From an uncultured Saprospiraceae bacterium (GTDB taxonomy: Bacteria > Bacteroidota > Bacteroidia > Chitinophagales > Saprospiraceae): a stretch of 64,000 nucleotides of DNA. Each line of letters starts with the position of its first letter. Positions within the stretch are counted from its first letter, which is position 1. A program made the position numbers and the translations under genes. Shown here piece by piece: positions 34,613-43,985 of this stretch. The notes under the pieces are model-generated. The model searched no databases, was not told where the DNA came from, and saw only the letters and a program-made list of their open reading frames with translations. The stretch spans positions 1 through 64,000 of the forward strand of contig CALGLU010000026.1 of the NCBI GenBank assembly GCA_937959275.1. The letters run 5' to 3'.

Positions 34613-35374
34613 ATGAGTAATGAGGTGATCAAGGAGGGTAATTTTGAGTATATCGAGACTGGTGGTGGAGATGTTACCGTTTTGATGCTGCACGGCTTGT
34701 TTGGCTCAATGAGTAATTTTGAAAGCTTACTCAACACATTCGGAAAGACATATAACATTATAGTGCCTTTGCTTCCCATACTCACTGCGCCTAAAGAAGA
34801 GGTTGGCTTAGATGGATTATTAAGTTATATCAATGCTTTTGTGGAGCATAAGAAGTTATCAAATCTTCATGTGCTAGGCAATTCCCTTGGTGGTCATATT
34901 GCACAGATCTTTGCATTAGCTAGCCCAGAAAAAATCAAGTCTCTAATTCTGACAGGAAGTTCTGGACTTTTTGAAAATCCTATGGGGAGTTCATGGCCGC
35001 GCAGAGAAAGTTATGATTATGTCAAAGGAAAAGTAGAGTCGACTTTTTTTGATCCCAATATGGCTAAAAAAGAAATGGTTGATGAAGTTTTTGAAATTGT
35101 CAATGATCGAGCTAAAGTGATCCGTATTGTCTTAACAGCAAAATCCGCATTGCGACATAATCTGGCAGACAAACTTCAAAACATAACAGTTCCAACCTTA
35201 CTGGTTTGGGGTAAACAAGATGATATCACACCTTACTTTGTTGCTGAAAAATTCGATGAATTATTACCGAATTCGAAATTGGTTTTCTTGGATGAATGTG
35301 GTCATGCGGCGATGATGGAGAAACCAGAAGAGTTTAATGCAGCATTTGGAGACTTCATGAATGAAGTCAGTTAG
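34613..35374 (+). CDS. Alpha/beta-fold hydrolase
   Basis: This 253-aa cytosolic protein has an oxyanion segment LMLHGLFGSMSNFESLL (residues 24-40), nucleophile elbow VLGNSLGGHIAQIFAL (Ser near 95), catalytic Asp in VWGKQDDITP and His in DECGHAAMMEKPEEF. The triad is complete. The pattern resembles carbon-carbon hydrolases and esterases of the MhpC/BioH type; the substrate cannot be named. It is a single gene, 97 nt before a secreted S9 peptidase. Confidence 0.85.
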   Translation: MSNEVIKEGNFEYIETGGGDVTVLMLHGLFGSMSNFESLLNTFGKTYNIIVPLLPILTAPKEEVGLDGLLSYINAFVEHKKLSNLHVLGNSLGGHIAQIFALASPEKIKSLILTGSSGLFENPMGSSWPRRESYDYVKGKVESTFFDPNMAKKEMVDEVFEIVNDRAKVIRIVLTAKSALRHNLADKLQNITVPTLLVWGKQDDITPYFVAEKFDELLPNSKLVFLDECGHAAMMEKPEEFNAAFGDFMNEVS

Positions 35375-35474
35375 ACCAACTGTTTTATTTTAAGAGACAA
35401 ACCAGCGTTTAAATATTTTTTTTGTTCATCCTCTTTAATTCTACTACATTAGAATTAACATAAAACTTCTTTTG

Positions 35475-37481
35475 ATGAAAAGCTATATCTGTCTTCTTTA
35501 TTTGTTGTGTTCTTTTAGTCTCATTTCTCAATCAAGCTTTGAGCCATTAGATGTGTTCAATTTAGAATTTGCTGCAGACCCGCAATTTTCACCTGATGGG
35601 AATTCCATTGTGTATGCACGATCGTTTATGGATGTGATGACTGATAAACGATTGTCTAACTTATGGATGACAGATGTATCAGGATCAAAACAACGCCCAC
35701 TCACTTCAGGTAATGTCAATCATTATTCTCATAAGTGGTCACCTAGCGGTTCAAGCTTAGCTTATCTCTCTACAGAATCAGGCAGACCACAAATACATAT
35801 GCTATGGCTTGATAACGGACAGTCTGCCAAACTTACAAATCTACAGCAGTCACCTAGCGGATTGGAATGGTCTCCAGATGGCAAATGGATTGCCTTTACC
35901 ATGCGTGTCAATGCAAAAGAGAAGTCATTTGGCAATATGCCAGCTAAACCAGAAGGAGCAAACTGGGCATCACCTCCAAGATATATTGATCGGCTGGTGT
36001 ACAGATCAGATGGCGCTGGATTCATCAGTGAGAGCTATAGACATATCTTTGTCATACCTGCTAGTGGTGGGACACCAAGACAAATAACAGAAGGAGAATA
36101 TAACCATGGAAGTCCTAGTTGGAGTACTGATAGTCAGACGCTTTACTTTTCTAGTAATCGACATGATGATTGGGAATACCAACAACAGAATACAGAACTT
36201 TTTAACATTGATTTAGCAGGGAAAAACTTGAAACAACTAACTGATCGTTTTGGTCCAGATGTATCGCCAAGGCTTTCTCCTGATGGTAAATCGATTGCCT
36301 ACTTAGGCTACGATGATAAAAAGATGGGCTACCATCATTCGAGACTATATGTTATGAATGCGGATGGTTCAAACAAGAGATGTGTGACTTGTGATCTAGA
36401 TATGTCTGTTGACGAAGCCAAGTGGACCTCAGATGGTTTTTATGTAAAATATAGCAAATATGGCAATACAAAAATTGCTCATATAAATAGTAAAGGGACA
36501 TTGAAGGATATTGTTCATGATCTGGGAGGCAGCTCAATTGGTCGTCCGTATGATGGTGGATCATTTGATGTGCATGCAAATACAATTGCCTATACACAAA
36601 GCACGCCGACCCAGCCAACAGAATTAGCCGTAAAGCGGGAAGGGCAAGAAATCAAACAACTCACGAATCTGAATGAAGATGTTCTTGGCTTTAAGCAGCT
36701 TGGCGAGGTTGAAGAGATCTGGTATGAGTCTTCGCATGATGGGCAGCGAGTACAAGGATGGATTATGACTCCACCAGATTTTGATCCAGCTAAACAGTAT
36801 CCACTTTTGTTGGAGATTCATGGTGGACCATTTGCAAATTATGGAGACCGGTTTTCAGCGGAGCTTCAATTGTTTGCAAGTAAAGGCTATGTTGTTTTAT
36901 ATACAAACCCTAGAGGAAGCACGAGTTATGGGGCAGACTTTGCTAATTTAATTCATCACAATTATCCGAGCAATGATTATGATGATCTGATGTCAGGAGT
37001 AGATGCAGTGATAGCAAAAGGATACATAGATGAGGATAGATTGTTTGTGACGGGCGGTAGTGGCGGTGGTGTATTGACGAGTTGGATTATTGGTAAGACG
37101 GATCGGTTTAAGGCGGCTGTAGTGGCTAAGCCTGTTATCAATTGGTATAGCTGGGCCTTAACAGCTGATATTTCTGGAGTCGTTGATTATTGGTTTCCAG
37201 GTGTGCCTTGGGAGAATCAAGATCATTATATGAAACGCTCTCCCATCTCGTTAGTTGGCAATGTGTCAACTCCCACGATGTTATTGACGGGGGAGAATGA
37301 CTACAGAACACCTATGTCTGAGTCAGAGCAATATTACCAGGCTTTGAAGTTGAGAAAGGTGCCGTCTGCGTTGGTGCGAATCCAGGAAGCCAGTCATGGT
37401 ATTGCTGCTAAACCTAGTAATTTGTTGGCTAAGGTGAGTTATATTACGAGTTGGTTTGAAGAGTGGGATGTAAAGCCCTAG
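35475..37481 (+). CDS. Secreted S9 prolyl-oligopeptidase family peptidase
   Basis: The protein is 668 aa from the ATG at 35475 (a TTG lies one codon earlier), with signal peptide MKSYICLLYLLCSFSLISQ. Residues about 25-400 form a WD40-like propeller with TolB-type repeats (FSPDGNSIVYARS, WSPSGSSLAYLST, WSPDGKWIAFTM, LSPDGKSIAYLG). The C-terminal hydrolase has LLLEIHGGPFANYG, the nucleophile in VTGGSGGGVLTSWIIG, Asp in LTGENDYRTPMSE and His in EASHGIAAKP. Ring-shaped access limits substrates to short peptides. Acts in the periplasm. A second S9 peptidase is at 60842. Confidence 0.92.
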   Translation: MKSYICLLYLLCSFSLISQSSFEPLDVFNLEFAADPQFSPDGNSIVYARSFMDVMTDKRLSNLWMTDVSGSKQRPLTSGNVNHYSHKWSPSGSSLAYLSTESGRPQIHMLWLDNGQSAKLTNLQQSPSGLEWSPDGKWIAFTMRVNAKEKSFGNMPAKPEGANWASPPRYIDRLVYRSDGAGFISESYRHIFVIPASGGTPRQITEGEYNHGSPSWSTDSQTLYFSSNRHDDWEYQQQNTELFNIDLAGKNLKQLTDRFGPDVSPRLSPDGKSIAYLGYDDKKMGYHHSRLYVMNADGSNKRCVTCDLDMSVDEAKWTSDGFYVKYSKYGNTKIAHINSKGTLKDIVHDLGGSSIGRPYDGGSFDVHANTIAYTQSTPTQPTELAVKREGQEIKQLTNLNEDVLGFKQLGEVEEIWYESSHDGQRVQGWIMTPPDFDPAKQYPLLLEIHGGPFANYGDRFSAELQLFASKGYVVLYTNPRGSTSYGADFANLIHHNYPSNDYDDLMSGVDAVIAKGYIDEDRLFVTGGSGGGVLTSWIIGKTDRFKAAVVAKPVINWYSWALTADISGVVDYWFPGVPWENQDHYMKRSPISLVGNVSTPTMLLTGENDYRTPMSESEQYYQALKLRKVPSALVRIQEASHGIAAKPSNLLAKVSYITSWFEEWDVKP

Positions 37482-37843
37482 CTTCCTTTGGTCGCGATGT
37501 TGAATGTTGAGTTTTGAATGGACGTTAATCTTAAACCTTGACTGTCACCCTGTAATTTGGATACTATTTTAACACCCATTATCGTCATGGCCCCTAAACT
37601 TAATAATTCATCTACTCTAATTGGATTGCTTTGCTCAGTTGTTATCTAGGCTAGTGCACAGATAAAAGCTGGTGAGATGTAAGTAGTTAAATATATATCT
37701 TTATTGTAAAAATTACCCAGACTTTGTAAAGAAGTGTAAAAATCATCGTTGAAATCTGCTATCAATGATACAACTGATCCACACCCCAATTTCTTTTTAT
37801 AAGTTTGATCATGATTCGCTTTGTTCATAAATTAAAAACTTAG
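37482..37843. other. Intergenic stretch with a short repeat and a decayed ORF
   Basis: It holds the GTTGAATGTTGAGTTTTGAA repeat at 37498-37520 and a 32-codon decayed signal-peptide-like ORF at 37587-37682. I see nothing else. Confidence 0.5.
37587..37682 (+). pseudogene. Decayed start of a secreted protein gene
   Basis: ATG then APKLNNSSTLIGLLCSVVI, an in-frame TAG, then ASAQIKAGEM and TAA. The hydrophobic run followed by ASAQ looks like a signal peptide with its cleavage site, broken by a stop. Nothing recognisable continues beyond it. Confidence 0.3.
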
Positions 37844-38935
37844 ATGGCAACAAATATTGGATTCTATACTTTGCTGATTTTTGTATGCTTACTGACTTCA
37901 TGTAGAGCGCAAGAAGAGCAAAAGATTAAACAAAAAGATAAGAACCAGATCTCTGAATTTCAGCTATCTAAACTAAAAATTGATACGAATGATGTAGATC
38001 CATATTTTGTAGGTAGTTATGATTTACAGCAAAATCATGCTCCTCAAGTTATAACAAGACAAATATTACAAGATAAGACTGGTAAATTTTGGTTTGCGAC
38101 GTGGGATGGTATCATCAGTTATGATGGAGAAACATTTACGAATCACACGAATCAAGAAGGACTAAGGAGGTACCGAGCTTTTTCCATATTGGAAGACGCT
38201 AAAGGTGTTCTATGGTTTGGGACTATTGGTGCTGGTGTGTATAAATATCATTGTGAAACGTTTCAAAATATCACAAAGGAAGATGGATTTGGATCCAACG
38301 AGGTAGAATGCATGATGCAAGACGACAAAGGGAATATCTGGTTTGGAACTGGAGATGGTGTGACTGTTTATGATGGGGAAGATTTTCGTATTTATACGGT
38401 TGATGACGGACTTTTAGATACAGATATTCATTCTATCGCTCAAGATGCGAAAGGAAAAATATGGATTGCTTCGACGACAGGTATTTGCATATTTGACCCC
38501 TCTGAAAAGAGGGAAGACGGTAAAATTTTTAGTGAATTAAAAAATGAAAAAGATAGGTCTTTTAACAATGTGCGAACTGTAATTAAAGATAGTGAAGATC
38601 GCATGTGGTTTGGTGGAAATGATGGATTGAACGTATACAATGGTGAGACGTTTATTAATCTTTCAGAACATTTCGTTGGATATATTTATGAGAGTCGCTC
38701 AGGTGATATTTGGTTTAACAAACCGACAATGGCTGAAAATGGAGACGTTGGTTTATACAAGTACAACAGAGGTCTGTTGCCATCTTCCTTGAGTAAAGAT
38801 TTTATTGAAGAAGTTGAGAAAACCAATGACATGATTTTTGGGATTATGGAAGATAATGAAGGGGACATCTGGTATGGAAGAGTGAATGGAATAACTAAAT
38901 ATGACGGAAATAACTTTCATTATTTCAAGAAGTGA
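37844..38935 (+). CDS. Lipoprotein with a seven-bladed Reg_prop beta-propeller
   Basis: This 363-aa protein has a lipoprotein signal (LLIFVCLLTSC, Cys near residue 21). Seven Reg_prop repeats follow, each built as D-x-x-G-x-x-W-F-x-x-x-x-G-x-x-x-Y-D-G-x-x-F: DKTGKFWFATWDG, DAKGVLWFGTIGA, DDKGNIWFGTGDG, DAKGKIWIASTTG, DSEDRMWFGGNDG, SRSGDIWFN and DNEGDIWYGRVNG. That is one complete propeller. In hybrid two-component systems this unit (usually doubled) is the periplasmic sensor; here it is free-standing with no kinase. Probably a surface or periplasmic binding protein. Confidence 0.88.
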   Translation: MATNIGFYTLLIFVCLLTSCRAQEEQKIKQKDKNQISEFQLSKLKIDTNDVDPYFVGSYDLQQNHAPQVITRQILQDKTGKFWFATWDGIISYDGETFTNHTNQEGLRRYRAFSILEDAKGVLWFGTIGAGVYKYHCETFQNITKEDGFGSNEVECMMQDDKGNIWFGTGDGVTVYDGEDFRIYTVDDGLLDTDIHSIAQDAKGKIWIASTTGICIFDPSEKREDGKIFSELKNEKDRSFNNVRTVIKDSEDRMWFGGNDGLNVYNGETFINLSEHFVGYIYESRSGDIWFNKPTMAENGDVGLYKYNRGLLPSSLSKDFIEEVEKTNDMIFGIMEDNEGDIWYGRVNGITKYDGNNFHYFKK

Positions 38936-39126
38936 GGCACTCGAAGGAGATCTGAAGACTCTAACGAGTCCTCTAGACTCTACGGAGTGATGCTGAGCAG
39001 CAAAAGTGCTGGGTTTGCTTTATGCAAGAATGAGCAAAAAAAAATGCCGTATGAATTACTGTCTTATAGCTCTATTTTCAACTGACAATACATGCATCAT
39101 AGCATCAGCTACCTTCTGATGTAAGC

Positions 39127-39582
39127 TCAACTCAACCACCCCTTACCCAAAGCTCGCCTCGAATAAAAGTAGAGCACAGCAGCAATCAACATAACGACAA
39201 CCGGCATAATTGCAGCTGAGCCACCAAGTGCTGTTAATAGTTCAGTGCCAAATAAATTAAATAACATTTGCACCAAAACGAATAATAAAGAAACTAACAA
39301 TACCTGAACAGCCCATTTTTTTCTCATGAGTAATCCAATACAACCTATAAGTCCAGCTAATACAGATATGGCAAATACAATATAGAGCCAAGAGGGGGTG
39401 GCATCATATAAAGGACCAAATTCTGGAGGGAGAGCAGATCTCGTTTCTGGCTTTGTCCAATAATTGTATTCGACATAATATTGGTAGGCGCCCATTAGAT
39501 TCCATAGGAACCCGAGGCCTGCAATGATCCAATAACTTGTAGGAATCCTTGGATGACCTAGGTCGTCAATACTATCGTTCAT
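39127..39582 (-). CDS. Small integral membrane protein, four helices
   Basis: This 151-aa protein has four hydrophobic segments, at about 18-38, 73-95, 98-119 and 122-143. The loop after helix 1 is YQYYVEYNYWTKPETRSALPPEFGPLYDATPSW. It resembles a family often labelled as a hypothetical sugar transporter in Bacteroidota, but no transport role is established. Inner membrane. A -7 promoter is not evident. Its neighbours are unrelated. Confidence 0.75.
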   Translation of the reverse strand: MNDSIDDLGHPRIPTSYWIIAGLGFLWNLMGAYQYYVEYNYWTKPETRSALPPEFGPLYDATPSWLYIVFAISVLAGLIGCIGLLMRKKWAVQVLLVSLLFVLVQMLFNLFGTELLTALGGSAAIMPVVVMLIAAVLYFYSRRALGKGWLS

Positions 39583-39783
39583 GATATATATGTTTAGTTA
39601 GTGTTGGGAAGATAAGAACTTTCCGTATTAATTCTGCTTAGATGAGGGTCATATAATAATGACTAGCGCTCATGACGATTGTAACATATGCGTTTGATTG
39701 AGACATCTTTTTAGAACACATAGAATGATAGAGTACATGTGAGACGACAAATAGAGCTTGCTCGCTTAGAGAAGAAGACTAAA

Positions 39784-40701
39784 CTAAGAGTCCATGCTGT
39801 CGAACACTTTGCTAAGGATATATTGACCATATCGGTAGTGATAAATATCCTGTACGATTAAAGAGTGATTACTAAGCGATTGGGTTTGATTTAATAAATC
39901 TTCACCAAGATGATTTATGTTGATATTATCTCCGTCTAAGTCGTAGAGTTTACTAAGTCGTTCAACATGCCAATGCCATTGCAAATCTCCAAGTCCGAAG
40001 GAGTGTCCCACACTCAATAAATATCGAACGACATCAATCTTAGTTGGATTTGAATCTTTAATAAAATTCAAAATAGTTAAATCTATTTGTGATAACGATG
40101 TCGATGAAGGCAGTCGCTCAAAATGCGAGCCAAGGACCAGATCCAATTTTGGAAAAAGAGGAGATTCAATCTTCAGGAAGCGCTTGAGCTTTGCATGCTC
40201 TTCTCCGCAGTAAACAGACCAAACCTCATCTGCGAGTAATATGGATTCTGGATCAAGTGTCTGTCTCTTTTGGTAGACATTCGGATATTCAACGATTGCC
40301 ATTTCACCTAAACCCACAAACTGATTTTCTTTTTGTTGAGCAGATACATCAACTAAGCTAATTGTAGATTGTAGTTGTTTTCCTTTTAAAAAACATAGTG
40401 CTGCGATGCAATTAATGAAACAAAATAAATCATATTCAAACCAAAGGATGATTTCATCGTAGTCTTGCCAATTGACATCATCGAACTGTTGTGTAAAGTT
40501 ACTATGATACTGATCTGTTGGGATCTGATACTCAGAATATAAAAACTCAGCACGTTCAGAAAAGAATGAAGTAGATCCTACATCATAAGAGCAAGGTCCA
40601 CTGCACAACATGTCTCGCCATACAAAGACATCGCCCTCAATACCTGCCTGCTCAAATAAAGTACGCGTAGAATCACCGTTAAGAATATGTAATTGCTTCA
40701 T
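39784..40701 (-). CDS. DUF1835-domain protein
   Basis: This 305-aa protein begins with the DUF1835 pattern MKQLHILNGDSTRTLFEQAGIEGDVFVWRDMLCSGPCSYDV. Conserved Asp/Trp residues recur through DEIILWFEYDLFCFINCIAAL. The C-terminal half is helical. The function of the family is unknown. It is probably cytosolic. It is read in the same direction as the MFS transporter gene upstream (45-bp gap), so the two may be co-transcribed. Confidence 0.8.
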   Translation of the reverse strand: MKQLHILNGDSTRTLFEQAGIEGDVFVWRDMLCSGPCSYDVGSTSFFSERAEFLYSEYQIPTDQYHSNFTQQFDDVNWQDYDEIILWFEYDLFCFINCIAALCFLKGKQLQSTISLVDVSAQQKENQFVGLGEMAIVEYPNVYQKRQTLDPESILLADEVWSVYCGEEHAKLKRFLKIESPLFPKLDLVLGSHFERLPSSTSLSQIDLTILNFIKDSNPTKIDVVRYLLSVGHSFGLGDLQWHWHVERLSKLYDLDGDNININHLGEDLLNQTQSLSNHSLIVQDIYHYRYGQYILSKVFDSMDS

Positions 40702-40746
40702 CTTGGTAGTTTGTCAATGTTGAAATGACTTGTTTGATTGAGAGCA

Positions 40747-41943
40747 CTAATTACCCGAAGCTACAGTTAATCGTTTTAGAAAATAAATGGCCACCAATAA
40801 AATAGCTATAGATAAATAGCCAACATATTGATAATTAACGAAGAGATCATCGTCTCCAATATACATAATTGCCCCACTTACAAAAGAAGCAATCGCAATC
40901 GCCAGTTGCTGCAGCATTGATTTAAAACTCATAAAGCTGCCTCTATTTGCAGTTGGAGCTGATGCTGTGATAATGGTATTCGCTGGCACCATGCGACCCA
41001 CACCACCTATAAAAAATAAAGTCGTCACAAACACAGCATAGCTCACACTCACGTTTGGCAGATTCGTAATCCAAATCGTCGGAATAAACGAAAAGAACAA
41101 CATGATTAAAAATATTTTGAAAAAACCGTATTTGTCAACAAACCGCCCAACAATAGGAGAGGTAAATACGGAGGCGATCCCACCAAAGAAAAATTGATAA
41201 CTAATTTCTAATTGAGTCAAACCAACATTCTTAATCAGGTAGGGAGAAATAAATGGAATAATCATAAAGTGTCCAAGGATAATCACAAAGCCTGCCATTA
41301 AAGCATTCACTTGATTACGGTCAGTCAGGATTGCACCCAAGACATGTTTGAACGAACGATTCTGATTCACCTTTTCTAAATGGCCGATCATTTTCGGAAA
41401 CGTGAAGTGTATCAAGATTGAAACAAAAATGGCTGCAATCCCAATGCAAATAAAGGGCAACTGCCAAGAACCCTTAACTGCTAAATACAAGCCAAACGGA
41501 ATCCCGAGCGCAGAAGCCGCCGCAAAGGCTCCAGTCAAAATCCCCATGGCCGACCCTCTCTCCTTAAATTTATATAAATCACTAACAATTGACAGCACAA
41601 TCGATCCCAGCACACCGCCAAACAAACCAGTCAATACACGCAGCCCTAACAACATCGGATATGACCCAGCAAAAGCACATAAGAACGTACCAAGCCCAAA
41701 TCCAGCATACGCTATCATCAGCGCTTTTTTCCGATCAAAGATGTCCAAATAGAAAATAGCAATCAAACCAGAAACCACCGCACCAAGCGCATAGCCCGAC
41801 ACCAACAAACTATACTCCGATGCATTAATCTGAAATAAATCAATGAATATATCGCCTAAAGGCATAATCAACATCGAGTCAATAATGTGTGTAAAATTGA
41901 TCAGAGCCAGTGTAAACAGAATAAAATTTCTAGACAGCTTCAT
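40747..41943 (-). CDS. MFS transporter
   Basis: This protein is 398 aa from the ATG at 41943 (MKLSRNFILFTLALINF). A TTG five codons upstream lies next to a TACCTTTG promoter element and is unlikely to be the start. About twelve transmembrane helices are visible. The MFS loop 2-3 motif is YLDIFDRKKALMIAYAGFGLG, and the matching loop between helices 8 and 9 is VGRFVDKYGFFKIFLI. The sequence is like the drug/sugar-efflux MFS group (AraJ-type); the substrate is unknown. It is divergent from an AhpD-like gene. Confidence 0.88.
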   Translation of the reverse strand: MKLSRNFILFTLALINFTHIIDSMLIMPLGDIFIDLFQINASEYSLLVSGYALGAVVSGLIAIFYLDIFDRKKALMIAYAGFGLGTFLCAFAGSYPMLLGLRVLTGLFGGVLGSIVLSIVSDLYKFKERGSAMGILTGAFAAASALGIPFGLYLAVKGSWQLPFICIGIAAIFVSILIHFTFPKMIGHLEKVNQNRSFKHVLGAILTDRNQVNALMAGFVIILGHFMIIPFISPYLIKNVGLTQLEISYQFFFGGIASVFTSPIVGRFVDKYGFFKIFLIMLFFSFIPTIWITNLPNVSVSYAVFVTTLFFIGGVGRMVPANTIITASAPTANRGSFMSFKSMLQQLAIAIASFVSGAIMYIGDDDLFVNYQYVGYLSIAILLVAIYFLKRLTVASGN

Positions 41944-41955
41944 AAAATCGAGCCG

Positions 41956-41963
41956 CAAAGGTA
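41956..41963 (-). promoter_or_regulatory. Promoter -7 element TACCTTTG for the MFS gene
   Basis: Perfect TAnnTTTG on the minus strand, 12 nt before the ATG at 41943. A TTTG lies 15 nt further upstream, shorter than the 20 nt seen at the tRNA promoters. It supports starting the protein at 41943. Confidence 0.5.
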
Positions 41964-42129
41964 GCTATATAAAAAACACAAAATCTATAAATCTATAAAA
42001 GCGCTATTTTCCTTCCTTTCTTAATATAAGGTAAATCCGCTCGGTCACGTAAATCGCTAAACTAAACCGTATATTCCTATCAATAAACAATGTCCAAGGA
42101 GCGGTATTAAACACAAAACAAGTATGTAA

Positions 42130-42771
42130 ATGAAGGAATACGAAATCATTCTAAAAGAAGCAACAAAAGGGATGGGCTTTGTGCCAAACAGCCTTCACGC
42201 GATGGCAAAAAAACCAAATATATTAGGCTCATTCTCTATGTTATTTGCCAACATTAAAGGATTTTCTTCGTCTCAAACTTCTGCGTGGACAGGCATTAAA
42301 TTGGTGTTCAAAAATTTAATGTGGACATTGAAAGCGAAAAAGCAGAGCCACTTAGAGGTTCCTGCATATTTAAAAGATCTCATCGCACATGTCACTAGCA
42401 ATGCTTCGGGCTGTAGATATTGCCAAGCACATACTGCACACACCGCTCATAAAAATGGTGTATCTGTAAAGAAACTTCAAAACGTCTGGGCGTTTCAAAG
42501 CTCAGACTTATTTTCAGATGAAGAAAAAGCAGCACTTCATTTTGCCAACGCTGCAGGCATGGTCCCCAACCAAGTTACTCAAGAACATCACGAAGCATTA
42601 AAGGAATATTTTACTGAAGAACAGATTGTTGAAATTGTGGCAACGGTTTCCATTTTTGGTTTTCTAAATCGATGGAACGATTCTATGGCTACTCCATTAG
42701 AAGAGAAACCATTACAGTTTGCTCAGCACTATTTATCCGATAACTGGGAGATTGGTAAGCATCAACCCTAG
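42130..42771 (+). CDS. Carboxymuconolactone decarboxylase/AhpD-like protein
   Basis: This 213-aa helical protein has the redox motif of the AhpD family, SGCRYCQAHTAHTAHKNGVS (CxxCxxxH), preceded by LKDLIAHVTSNA. A typical second half follows (LFSDEEKAALHFANAAG, FTEEQIVEIVATVSIFGFLNRWNDSMATP). AhpD-type proteins use the cysteine pair as a peroxidase or disulfide reductant. The size fits the peroxidase-related subfamily. It is divergent from the MFS transporter with a 186-bp gap, so a functional link is possible but unproven. Confidence 0.88.
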   Translation: MKEYEIILKEATKGMGFVPNSLHAMAKKPNILGSFSMLFANIKGFSSSQTSAWTGIKLVFKNLMWTLKAKKQSHLEVPAYLKDLIAHVTSNASGCRYCQAHTAHTAHKNGVSVKKLQNVWAFQSSDLFSDEEKAALHFANAAGMVPNQVTQEHHEALKEYFTEEQIVEIVATVSIFGFLNRWNDSMATPLEEKPLQFAQHYLSDNWEIGKHQP

Positions 42772-42855
42772 AAATTATGAGTAATTGAATTTGTATTAAT
42801 TGGGCTCGGAGACCAATGGCGGTACGTTGTGTGGTTTATAATTTTAGCAAGGACT

Positions 42856-43020
42856 AGTGCTCTGTCAAGTATATATTGACTTGTTGAATTTGAGTGTAGT
42901 TTGTGAATGAACTAGGCGCAGGTTCGGTCTGATAGCCTAGCTATCAAGTCCGGTTCTGTAACGATGTACATGTGCAAAATACGCCAAAAGCACTAGTCAG
43001 GTATATCTTGACAGAGCACT
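42856..43020. mobile_element. MITE-like repeat, copy 2 (165 bp)
   Basis: The terminal inverted repeats are AGTGCTCTGTCAAGTATATA and its counterpart at the right end (reverse complement AGTGCTCTGTCAAGATATAC). An inner hairpin, GATAGCCTAGCTATC, accounts for the 25 nt absent from copy 1. There is no ORF and no clear target-site duplication. It would be moved by a transposase encoded elsewhere. Confidence 0.8.
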
Positions 43021-43081
43021 AGTGTAAGAGGTATAAGTTAAAATTCTAAGTTTTATATACTGCCAACTTGTGCCTCTTGCA

Positions 43082-43393
43082 CTAGTTCAAACTCATCGCT
43101 GGCAGCAACTTCAAGCTCTGGTGAAACCGCAGCTCTGAATAATTATAATCCATATACTGACTCAAGGGAAGTTTGTCCACAAGTGTAATGAGTTCGCTTT
43201 CTGTAGAAGCTACAAACACTGCCCACAATCTAGTCATATCCATGGACAGGGTATAGGAGATCAGTTTACCGCCCGTAAATAAATCATTGACACTCACTCG
43301 CTGGAAGGGGATAATTTCATACAATTGTTGAGGAAACGGAGAGGGCACCGAGAACTCGACCATATAGTGTTGTATGTGTTTATCTTCGCTCAT
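43082..43393 (-). CDS. Muconolactone isomerase-like protein
   Basis: This 103-aa protein has the dimeric alpha/beta-barrel pattern: HYMVEFSVPSPFPQQLYEIIPFQRVSVNDLFTGGKLISYTLSMDMTRLWAVFVASTESELITLVDKLPLSQYMDYNYSEL. This matches the muconolactone delta-isomerase/YciI-like fold. The neighbourhood has no aromatic degradation pathway, so the enzymatic name should not be taken literally. Its start overlaps the upstream lipoprotein stop by 4 bp, so the two genes are coupled. Confidence 0.7.
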   Translation of the reverse strand: MSEDKHIQHYMVEFSVPSPFPQQLYEIIPFQRVSVNDLFTGGKLISYTLSMDMTRLWAVFVASTESELITLVDKLPLSQYMDYNYSELRFHQSLKLLPAMSLN

Positions 43394-43902
43394 TCAATAA
43401 AAGCCTTAAAGTTTAAAATCACTCGACTTTCAATATCTGTTGGTACAAAGGACTTAAAATTTAATTTAACTTTCAAGTTTATCTCGTCTTGTAGTAAGAT
43501 TTCTTTTACCTCAGGTAAGGAGCTAAACATCTGCAAGTCTCCATCATGATCCAAAGGAATAAAATCCATATAGAAAACTTCAGCTTCTATACTTGGGTCA
43601 ACTGCAGAAACAGCAGTGATCGATATTCTTTCAACAATACGGTAATCGATGTTCGTAAATCGCCCTGTAAGAAAACCACGATTAGCCCTAACACTACTAA
43701 TATTTTCAGGCGTTGCACCCGGACTAATGGCATCTATAAAGGTTGGAATATTATTAATTTCAAAGACCCAACTCTCTAAACTATTCAATCCTGCAGGCAC
43801 GACAAAAAAGGTATCTATGTCAATATCAAACGCAGCGCGCTGATCATCACCGCACGAACAAATGCACAAAGAAGTTATGATGATTAAAAATAAATGCCTC
43901 AT
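43390..43902 (-). CDS. Predicted lipoprotein, unknown function
   Basis: This 170-aa protein has a short lipoprotein signal (LIIITSLCICSC, Cys near residue 17) followed by GDDQ. The mature region is beta-rich (FDIDIDTFFVVPAG, RFTNIDYRIVERISITAVSA) and ends in alternating charged strands (EINLKVKLNFKS...SRVILNFKAF). No family recognised. It is translationally coupled to the muconolactone isomerase-like gene. Divergent from the GCS2-CBS gene by 83 bp. Confidence 0.65.
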   Translation of the reverse strand: MRHLFLIIITSLCICSCGDDQRAAFDIDIDTFFVVPAGLNSLESWVFEINNIPTFIDAISPGATPENISSVRANRGFLTGRFTNIDYRIVERISITAVSAVDPSIEAEVFYMDFIPLDHDGDLQMFSSLPEVKEILLQDEINLKVKLNFKSFVPTDIESRVILNFKAFIE

Positions 43903-43985
43903 AGCTAAAATGAAAACGACATTCGTGTTTATATTGTTGCCAGAAGAGGCTTGTTAGACGAGAGGAAATGACTAAAGACAAGTAA

